From Dehalococcoidia bacterium (lineage in GTDB: Bacteria; Chloroflexota; Dehalococcoidia; Lucifugimonadales; Lucifugimonadaceae), in contig PACM01000002.1 of NCBI GenBank assembly GCA_002700125.1, positions 1-5,775 of the forward strand: a stretch of 5,775 nucleotides of DNA, in the 5' to 3' direction. Of this stretch, positions 1 through 5,775 are shown piece by piece (the stretch's first letter is position 1; the number at the start of each line of letters is the position of its first letter). The translations under genes and the position numbers were made by a program. The notes beneath the pieces are model-generated. The model worked only from the letters and a program-made list of their open reading frames with translations. It was not told the DNA's origin and did not search any database.

Positions 1-2786
1 GCGCGTCTTTTTTCTATTGTTTCATCAGACTTTCCCGAATCACCATACACTATTATTTCATTTCTTCGGTCTGTGAGATTATATACACTTAAATAGATTC
101 TCCCGTTAATTTTATTAAAATTGATTTTGCGATGAAGTTTTAGGTCAACTCTAAAGGTCGTTGGCTTTCTGCGACTATTTCGTTTCAGAACATTGGATAA
201 TACTTCTCCCTGCATTTCGTAGTTTGTGATAAACGGAGTGTAGGGGTAACCGCTTCCATACTGGAAAATTGTATTAACCCCCCATTTCTTTGTACTGGCA
301 AAAATAGAACCATTAAAGTTATGTGTTTGGTCCCAGTCCAGTGGAATGATTGACCTTGTTGGTTCATTCCCTGCAAGCACAGCACCAAATTCTTCAGTAG
401 GGTCTGAGTTCGCACCTTCAGCAATCTGGTAGGTATAATCCAATTGCCCGCCCAAACTACGACTGATGCGCCTATAAATAGTTGCTATGATACCTCGGGA
501 GTTTGAATAGTCCTTGTTAATATATGTGTAGTAGGACTTTCCATCACCTAGATCGATAGGAATACCACTTGATACATAGTTCCGCGCATCACGATAGAAT
601 GCCCTGAGTTCTAATCTTGTATTGATTGCAACCTCCTGCTTCAAACCAAGTTCATAGCTGATAGTAGTCTCTGGTTTGAGCTCAGGATTACCAAAAATAC
701 CAAAATTAGTACCCGTTTCAGTGAGTTTATAATCGGTATTATTATACAATAAGTAGTGGTCAGGTATCTTAAAAAAATATCCATAGGCAAAATGTATAAC
801 ACCTTTATCGGAGATAGGATATGCTACGGCCATGCGAGGGCTTACCTGCGTTTTTATTGAAGTCTTTTTCCACCATCCAGTATAATTTATTAACGCCGGC
901 TGATCATTAAATCGAGCATAGTGTTCTGCATAGGTGTGTTCAACATTGTTACCCAAACTATCCACATCTGTATATGAAACCGCACCCCAATCAATATTTT
1001 CCAGTTCCGAAATCGATAAAGAATCCAATGCTGGATTCCTTGGATTCTGGATGTAGGGTTCATGAATATTCTTTGGTATCCTGCTCTTTGGATCAAAGCG
1101 TTCATAACGCAAACCAATGTTTAAAATAATATCACCATACTCAATTTTATCCTGGAGATACAATGCAATCTCATTGGGGCTGTGTTCATAAGTAGTCCGT
1201 GAAAAACTTCCTATATCAGGAACATAAGGACTGAATACCTGGTCCGCTTGGGATAAATCAAGAAGTGAATAGGTGTCTAGAGTAAGGTTATGTTCAGTAT
1301 AGTCAGCACCTATCTTCATTTGATTATATTTATCAATCTGACTGGTAAAATCTAGTTTAATCCCTCTTGTTCTAGTTTCTCTTTCAAATCGATTTGTATT
1401 CACCCCCCACCGGCTAAATGAATAAGCTGGGAAATAAAGAACCTGATCCCCATATTCTTCAATAACATGTTGCGGCAGTGTTGCTTGAATGTGCGCCCAA
1501 AACAGACTATCAGGAGTAATATAACGCTGATCCAAAGGATCATCAAAAAGGTACGACTGATAGCTGTGAGTATATTCACTCGCATTAAACTGAACAAAAC
1601 TTCTTGATGAAAATGAATGTGACAGGTTAAGACTCAAGAACCGACCCTGATTATAATTTGTAATCTGCCCATCTTTTACGAGCTGCAGGCCATGGTTGTA
1701 ATTTTGCCCTTCTCGAAAATTAAATATTGTATTGAACTTGATAATGGTACTTGGGCTGATATTAAATGTGATCTTATTTTGAGTGGACCAGGCTTTATAC
1801 CAGTTTAAACTTGTATAATACGGTTCTTCTTTCTGATCTCCATTATCGAAATATTGATTACTATTATTATCTTTAAATACAGTATCTCCGTAAATAGTAA
1901 AGGTCTGAAGTCCGTTTAGCCAGCCCTTCGAATTATTGATTCGACCGCTTGAGTAAAAAGTGATCCATCCAGGGAGAATGGGTCCGCTAAGGTTCGCGGA
2001 GATACTGTAGTCATCATCTATTGCATAGGAACCCAGATTCGGAAATAGTGGGTCATCAGTAGTATAATCTCCGGTATAGGTATTTAGTGAACCTTCAAAC
2101 CTATTTCCCCCATCTTTAGTCACCATATTAACCACCCCAGTCAGAGCCTTGCCGTATTCTGCGTTAAAGGTACCACTGATCACTTGCAGTTCCTGGATAT
2201 TATCATTCTCAATCTGTACAGAAATTCCACCATCATATGTGTCTGACATGGGTACACCATCAACCATATAGGAAACCTCGCTCGTGCGTCCCCCGCGCAT
2301 ATGCAGACCACCGCCTGCGTCCTGGGTCATCCCACCCTGCAATCGCAAGACTTCACTTACCTCCGTAACCGGCATACCTTCTAGTTCTTCGGATGTAATA
2401 ATTGCTTCTGATTGGGTAACATCAAATTGAATAAGTTTTCTCTCAGCTATAACAGTGACTTCTTCCCCTTCGATTACACTGCTTTTTAATGCAACATTTA
2501 AGCGTGTTGTTTTATCGATGGAAATACTAACAGATTCCTGAATCAATTTTTTATATCCCATCATCTCATATCGAATATTATATTTACCTGGAGGAATATT
2601 TAGAATATAATAGTCTCCTTTTTCATTAGATGAAGCACCTAGTAAAGTCCCACTTATAATAATGTTACAGCCAATGAGACTATTGCCTGACTCTTCATCC
2701 TTTACTACACCGGTTAGTTTCCCCGTTGTACCCCCAGACAGGCTAGAGGAAACGATCAAAATAAATACGATTTGTTTAAAATACAT
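1..2786 (-). CDS. TonB-dependent outer-membrane receptor with N-terminal carboxypeptidase-regulatory-like domain, 3'-partial
   Basis: Predicted 22-strand outer-membrane barrel importing a ligand with TonB/ExbB/ExbD energy. The frame is open for 928 codons from ATG 2786 to the left edge, with no stop or frameshift. Order: signal peptide (about 1-18, MYFKQIVFILIVSSSLSG); CarboxypepD_reg-like beta domain (22-103, with LTGVVKDEESG, NEKGDYYILNIPPGKY and GYKK); TonB-box-like EEVTVIAE (108-115); plug (about 118-226, with MRGGRTSEVSYMVDGVPM, IQELQVISGTFNAEYG and GVVNMVTKDGG); barrel from about 230. Late-barrel landmarks include FGNPELKPETTISYELGLK, PLDWDQTHNF and YGSGYPYTP. The last visible strand, GRIYLSVYNLTDRRNE, is typical of the penultimate region, so perhaps 50-100 residues are missing. 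The plug is of the general receptor type and lacks the SusC signature. The ligand cannot be read from sequence; the co-transcribed GH13 enzyme suggests a glucan, but a siderophore, peptide or cobalamin is not excluded. Confidence 0.95.
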   Translation of the reverse strand, partial: MYFKQIVFILIVSSSLSGGTTGKLTGVVKDEESGNSLIGCNIIISGTLLGASSNEKGDYYILNIPPGKYNIRYEMMGYKKLIQESVSISIDKTTRLNVALKSSVIEGEEVTVIAERKLIQFDVTQSEAIITSEELEGMPVTEVSEVLRLQGGMTQDAGGGLHMRGGRTSEVSYMVDGVPMSDTYDGGISVQIENDNIQELQVISGTFNAEYGKALTGVVNMVTKDGGNRFEGSLNTYTGDYTTDDPLFPNLGSYAIDDDYSISANLSGPILPGWITFYSSGRINNSKGWLNGLQTFTIYGDTVFKDNNSNQYFDNGDQKEEPYYTSLNWYKAWSTQNKITFNISPSTIIKFNTIFNFREGQNYNHGLQLVKDGQITNYNQGRFLSLNLSHSFSSRSFVQFNASEYTHSYQSYLFDDPLDQRYITPDSLFWAHIQATLPQHVIEEYGDQVLYFPAYSFSRWGVNTNRFERETRTRGIKLDFTSQIDKYNQMKIGADYTEHNLTLDTYSLLDLSQADQVFSPYVPDIGSFSRTTYEHSPNEIALYLQDKIEYGDIILNIGLRYERFDPKSRIPKNIHEPYIQNPRNPALDSLSISELENIDWGAVSYTDVDSLGNNVEHTYAEHYARFNDQPALINYTGWWKKTSIKTQVSPRMAVAYPISDKGVIHFAYGYFFKIPDHYLLYNNTDYKLTETGTNFGIFGNPELKPETTISYELGLKQEVAINTRLELRAFYRDARNYVSSGIPIDLGDGKSYYTYINKDYSNSRGIIATIYRRISRSLGGQLDYTYQIAEGANSDPTEEFGAVLAGNEPTRSIIPLDWDQTHNFNGSIFASTKKWGVNTIFQYGSGYPYTPFITNYEMQGEVLSNVLKRNSRRKPTTFRVDLKLHRKINFNKINGRIYLSVYNLTDRRNEIIVYGDSGKSDETIEKRR

Positions 2787-2788
2787 GG

Positions 2789-2795
2789 TCCTCTC
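2789..2795 (-). promoter_or_regulatory. Ribosome binding site of the receptor gene, overlapping the upstream stop codon
   Basis: GAGAGGA on the minus strand begins inside the TGA stop of the PPIase gene (2794-2796) and ends only 2 nt before ATG 2786. The match to the anti-Shine-Dalgarno is good, but the spacing is shorter than the usual 5-9 nt. No later in-frame ATG or GTG would keep the signal peptide, so the start still holds. The layout suggests that ribosomes finishing the PPIase reinitiate here. Confidence 0.5.
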
Positions 2796-4050
2796 ACATA
2801 ATAAAGGTTTTGAGGGCAAGGCTATCAATAGAAATATTGTTTTGCTTTACAATCTCATTCCGGAAATCAAAATACATTTTCCTTGCCTTTTCTTCATATT
2901 TTTTATCTAATGGCTGAAGATTTCCATTAATCATGGCCAGGACATATTGAACAACAGCTTTATTTTTATGTTGTTCAAAATCCTTTTGAAACGATTTCTT
3001 TTTATGTAACTGAATAGATTTTGCATCGTCTAAAAAATAGGATCTACATATTAATCCTGTAATTGCATGCTTTAGATCCAAGACGGTATTAATCTTTTCC
3101 ATCTGTCTATTAGATAATGTATTTATTCGCTTCATAACCTGGGACACCTCCCATTTGTTTCCACGAAAAGTGACCAAGTTTTCATTTTTGATAAGCTCTA
3201 TCTGATCTGTTGAAATAGAAAATGAATAGAATAATTTTTCTAGTATTGTCTGATCATACTCAATCATGAGTGATTCCTCGATTTTGCTGGTATAATCCAA
3301 TAAAAAAAATTGCCGTTTATAGTGGTCCGCCATTATGGCTATTTCTTTATTAACAATTTGGTAATCTTCTTCTTTTAAAAAACCGTTCCGTTCTCTTTCA
3401 ATTAATTGGATAATACTGTATCCATGCTTTGTTTTAATTGGCGATGATATTGCTCCATTATCAAGCGAAAATGCGGTGAACTCAAACACTGGTTCCATAT
3501 CACCTAGCTGAACCCAACCAAGGTCTCCTCCGTTATCATGCAATACTGGGTCTTGGAAACACTCTTCAGCCAGAGACTCCCATGCTTTTCCCTGTTCAAG
3601 CCTAGTTTTTATATTATGGATTTCCTGATAACTGTGAGCAAATAAATGACGAATATGAATTGATGTATTCTTCCACTCAAATAATTTTCTTTTTTCTGAA
3701 TCCGTAACAGTATGCTGAATATTTATTTTCTCATCAAAATAAGTATTTAGTAATAGCTGGTTAAATATTTTTTCTTTTTCTTCGATAAATCCAGGTTCAT
3801 CTTCAACACCGATATCACCTGCATATTTAATTATCAACAATTCGTCAATCATATTATTAAGAAAAAGAAAACGATTTAATAAATTATCTGGCTGATACCT
3901 GCTATCTAAAAATTCTTTATAGCCTGTTTTAAACGAATAAAGCATTATAGATCTACCATTTACCACCGCTAATGGCTTTTCAATAAGGTTTGAGCAAGAG
4001 AAAAACAAAAGTAGTGCTGTAGAAAATATCGTGATTGGTTTTTTCAACAT
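2794..4050 (-). CDS. Parvulin-type peptidyl-prolyl cis-trans isomerase, predicted lipoprotein (SurA/PrsA-like)
   Basis: Predicted envelope foldase that isomerises Xaa-Pro bonds and may chaperone exported proteins; 418 aa. The N-terminus MLKKPITIFSTALLLFFSC is a lipoprotein signal: two lysines, a hydrophobic stretch, and a lipobox-like FFS before Cys19, with Phe where Leu is usual. Residues 26-125 form a helical lobe like the SurA N-domain, opening with VVNGRSI. One parvulin domain spans 131-221: HIRHLF with His135, GGDLGW (174-179), and SSPIKTKHGYSIIQL with His209, the positions expected of the two active-site histidines. Residues 291-395 form a second helical lobe resembling the first. E. 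coli SurA is of similar length but has two parvulin domains. ATG 4050 is chosen over an in-frame TTG at 4068 because AGGA lies 6 nt upstream, it overlaps nothing, and it places the signal peptide at the N-terminus. It sits between amylase and receptor, suggesting a folding role for one of them. Fold confident; client and lipidation inferred. Confidence 0.9.
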   Translation of the reverse strand: MLKKPITIFSTALLLFFSCSNLIEKPLAVVNGRSIMLYSFKTGYKEFLDSRYQPDNLLNRFLFLNNMIDELLIIKYAGDIGVEDEPGFIEEKEKIFNQLLLNTYFDEKINIQHTVTDSEKRKLFEWKNTSIHIRHLFAHSYQEIHNIKTRLEQGKAWESLAEECFQDPVLHDNGGDLGWVQLGDMEPVFEFTAFSLDNGAISSPIKTKHGYSIIQLIERERNGFLKEEDYQIVNKEIAIMADHYKRQFFLLDYTSKIEESLMIEYDQTILEKLFYSFSISTDQIELIKNENLVTFRGNKWEVSQVMKRINTLSNRQMEKINTVLDLKHAITGLICRSYFLDDAKSIQLHKKKSFQKDFEQHKNKAVVQYVLAMINGNLQPLDKKYEEKARKMYFDFRNEIVKQNNISIDSLALKTFIM

Positions 4051-4051
4051 G

Positions 4052-5775
4052 TTAGATCCTAAATTCAATTAACCTAAACCCCACTGGATCAATCGTTATA
4101 GTTTTTTCCCATTTTTTACTTTTCCCATCCATCACATCTTTATAATCTTTCACGTTTTTTATGAGTTCTACAAATCGATCCGTATCAACTTTAACAATTT
4201 CCTCTGTAGGGTTAATTAACAAACAAACGGCTTCAGTTTCCGTATAACGAACTAATGTATATGTATGTTGGGATGTGGGGACAAACTGCTTGGTTTTTCC
4301 TTGGTGAATGGTGGAATTATTTTTTCTCCATTTTAATAATGAAGAACAAAAGTTCCATATTTCATTTTCTTCTTTCGTTCGTCCTGTTTCGGTAAATGCA
4401 TTTCGTTGGTCACCAAGCCATCCACCAGGAAAATCTTTCCTAATATCAGCATCCCCATTAGAGCGATCACCAAATAAATTTATTTCAGCACCATAATACA
4501 TTTGAGGAACACCTCTAGAGACCATTAGTAAAACCATTCCAAGCTTGTACTTTCTTATATCTTCACCCACTGTTGTAAAAAAACGATTGGTATCGTGGTT
4601 ATCAAGAAAAATGACATTATCCATTGGCATGGGATAAATAAAATCTTGGGCAAAAGTATAATATACTTTTCTTATTTCCCGGGCATGAGAACCCTTCCCC
4701 AATGCGGAACTGACAGCCTTACTAAAAGGAAAATCTATTACAGAAGGTAAATTAGACTTATAACCATCTGGTGATAGAAAACCGTTCTGCCAATAAGCAA
4801 CTGTAGGTGGATAATTGGCCCAAATTTCACCAACAATTTTAAAATCTGAAAATTCATTCATTACTGTTTTAGCCCACTCTGCCATATGATCTTTAAAGGC
4901 GTATGGATAAGTATCCATGCGTATACCATCTATCCCCGAATATTCAATCCACCAGAGCGAATGTTGAATCAGATAGCGACTCAAAAGTGGATGTCTCTGA
5001 TTAAGGTCCGGCATAGCTTGAACAAAAGGTGCTGATGTGAGCTGTTCTAAATCATATTTAGATGCATAGGGGTCATTTGCAACCACGGTCTCATAATTTG
5101 TTGTGCGAAAATTATTGTTTTCATTAAACCACCCCGAATCAGGCAAATCAGCCAACCACCAGTGATGATCCCCCACATGATTATGAATAAAATCCATAAT
5201 TACCTTTATCCCTAATTCGTGGGATAATTCAATGAGTTCTTTATAATCTTCATTTGTACCAAACCTGCGATCCACACGATAAAGGTCAGTAGCAGCATAA
5301 CCATGATAAGCCCCATAACTTTGACCATCATATTCACCATAGGAAGTTGGCATATCATTTTCAAAAACTGGAGTCATCCAGATACCAGTAATCCCTAAAT
5401 CATCAAGATAATTCAGCTTATTTTTAATACCTATAAAATCTCCTCCATGACGCTCTCCAGGCACTGATCTATTTGTTCCACTAAGCATGCCATCAACCCG
5501 ATCATTTGACATGTCTCCATTCGAGAAACGATCCGGCATTAGAAGATAGATAACATCAGAAGCATCAAATCCATTCGCGTAGTTTCTGTTATGGGTTTGT
5601 CCGTAAAACTGATAATCAAAACTTGTTTTAGATTCTCCAATTAATGAAAAAGTGTAAACACCTGGCTTTAGATTTATTTCTAGTACTAAATCAATAAATA
5701 GATAATTCTTATTATTCGTTTTCTTTATCGCGGTAACCTTTATCCCATTCATTTCATTAGATTCTGAATCGGAAA
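4052..5775 (-). CDS. GH13 alpha-amylase family enzyme, cyclomaltodextrinase/neopullulanase (SusA-like), 5'-partial
   Basis: Predicted retaining alpha-glucan hydrolase acting on cyclodextrins, pullulan or maltooligosaccharides. Numbering the Met at 5752 as 1: the tail of an N-terminal Cyc-maltodext_N-type beta domain (NYLFIDL, 16-22; PGVYTF, 30-35), then SDVIYLLMPDRF and the NGDMSND loop (65-84), a (beta/alpha)8 barrel, and a C-terminal beta domain (about 483-566). All GH13 motifs are intact: region I DFIHNH (187-192), region V MPDLN (247-251), region II GIRMD with nucleophile D280, region III GEIW with acid/base E309, region IV LDNHD with H386 and D387. MPDLN is the form known from the group intermediate between oligo-1,6-glucosidases and neopullulanases. 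No stop occurs between 5752 and the right edge (upstream codons read SDSESNE), so the true start, any signal peptide and probably some 50-70 residues lie outside; cell location is therefore unknown. The TAA stop lies 1 nt before the next gene. Family certain; exact substrate not. Confidence 0.95.
   Translation of the reverse strand, partial: SDSESNEMNGIKVTAIKKTNNKNYLFIDLVLEINLKPGVYTFSLIGESKTSFDYQFYGQTHNRNYANGFDASDVIYLLMPDRFSNGDMSNDRVDGMLSGTNRSVPGERHGGDFIGIKNKLNYLDDLGITGIWMTPVFENDMPTSYGEYDGQSYGAYHGYAATDLYRVDRRFGTNEDYKELIELSHELGIKVIMDFIHNHVGDHHWWLADLPDSGWFNENNNFRTTNYETVVANDPYASKYDLEQLTSAPFVQAMPDLNQRHPLLSRYLIQHSLWWIEYSGIDGIRMDTYPYAFKDHMAEWAKTVMNEFSDFKIVGEIWANYPPTVAYWQNGFLSPDGYKSNLPSVIDFPFSKAVSSALGKGSHAREIRKVYYTFAQDFIYPMPMDNVIFLDNHDTNRFFTTVGEDIRKYKLGMVLLMVSRGVPQMYYGAEINLFGDRSNGDADIRKDFPGGWLGDQRNAFTETGRTKEENEIWNFCSSLLKWRKNNSTIHQGKTKQFVPTSQHTYTLVRYTETEAVCLLINPTEEIVKVDTDRFVELIKNVKDYKDVMDGKSKKWEKTITIDPVGFRLIEFRI
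4057..4060 (-). promoter_or_regulatory. Ribosome binding site of the PPIase lipoprotein gene
   Basis: AGGA on the minus strand lies 6 nt upstream of ATG 4050, inside the last sense codons of the amylase gene. This spacing favours ATG 4050 over the upstream TTG at 4068. With the amylase TAA only 1 nt before the ATG, translation of the two genes is probably coupled. Confidence 0.7.

Larger units (their letters stand above)
1..5775 (-). other. Probable operon: GH13 hydrolase - PPIase lipoprotein - TonB-dependent receptor
   Basis: Three co-directional genes are separated by 1 nt and 7 nt, with a Shine-Dalgarno element embedded in the end of each upstream gene. Neither junction has room for a promoter or a terminator. 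The promoter must lie to the right of 5775 and the end of the transcript to the left of position 1; both gene ends run off the window, so the operon may have further members on either side. Confidence 0.8.

Noticed and set aside
185..424. 79-codon minus-strand open frame
   Set aside because: It lies wholly inside the receptor gene in another frame of the same strand, whose continuous frame encodes clear barrel motifs.
890..1117. 75-codon minus-strand open frame
   Set aside because: Out-of-frame shadow inside the receptor gene, with no recognisable domain.
1400..1597. 65-codon minus-strand open frame with hydrophobic residues
   Set aside because: Out-of-frame shadow of the receptor; the hydrophobicity comes from the antiphase reading of AT-rich barrel codons.
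1..2786. Calling the receptor SusC
   Set aside because: The plug lacks the SusC signature and no SusD partner is visible, so the symbol would overstate what is seen.
2787..2793. Promoter or terminator between PPIase and receptor genes
   Set aside because: The gap is only 7 nt and is filled by the ribosome binding site; no hairpin followed by a T-run is present.
2662..2910. 82-codon plus-strand open frame with a hydrophobic tail across the PPIase-receptor junction
   Set aside because: Antisense to two well-supported genes, no convincing protein signature, and the Phe/Ile tail reads out the complement of a Lys/Asn-rich PPIase C-terminus.
4051..4068. Alternative TTG start of the PPIase at 4068, adding MNLGSN before the signal peptide
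   Set aside because: It would overlap the amylase end by 17 nt, uses a rarer start codon, and moves the lipoprotein signal away from the N-terminus. ATG 4050 has AGGA at 6-nt spacing.
4308..4496. 62-codon plus-strand open frame
   Set aside because: Antisense to the conserved C-terminal part of the amylase barrel; no independent support.

Overview
The window carries three tightly packed genes, all on the minus strand. Transcription runs from right to left: a GH13 alpha-amylase/cyclomaltodextrinase (5' end outside the window), a predicted lipoprotein peptidyl-prolyl isomerase of the parvulin type, and a TonB-dependent outer-membrane receptor (3' end outside the window). Almost every base is coding. 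The gaps between genes are 1 nt and 7 nt, so the three are very probably one operon. I see no terminator hairpin or promoter-sized gap, no RNA gene, mobile element, CRISPR array or long repeat, and no gene on the plus strand.

The organism is a diderm, because a TonB-dependent receptor needs an outer membrane. The DNA is visibly AT-rich. The receptor begins with a carboxypeptidase-regulatory-like (CarboxypepD_reg) domain, and its plug and barrel-end motifs recall receptors of the FCB superphylum (Bacteroidota, Ignavibacteria, Calditrichota, Marinimicrobia/Neomarinimicrobiota). The amylase also has the domain set of Bacteroidota-type SusA-like cyclomaltodextrinases. I lean towards a non-Bacteroidota FCB lineage such as Marinimicrobia, but this rests on remembered motifs and is not a taxonomic proof.

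Layout: 4052-5775 amylase (C-terminal 573 codons; the frame is open to the right edge, so the Met codon at 5752 is internal). 2794-4050 parvulin lipoprotein (418 aa, helical lobe - PPIase - helical lobe). 1-2786 receptor (first 928 codons; frame checked codon by codon, no stop or frameshift).

Working model: the hydrolase cleaves alpha-glucans or cyclodextrins, the receptor imports a ligand (perhaps maltooligosaccharides) across the outer membrane, and the PPIase helps fold or deliver one of the other two products, most likely the receptor barrel. This resembles a starch-utilisation locus in content, but the receptor lacks the SusC plug signature and no SusD-type protein lies in the window. 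The link between the three functions is inferred from operon structure only.
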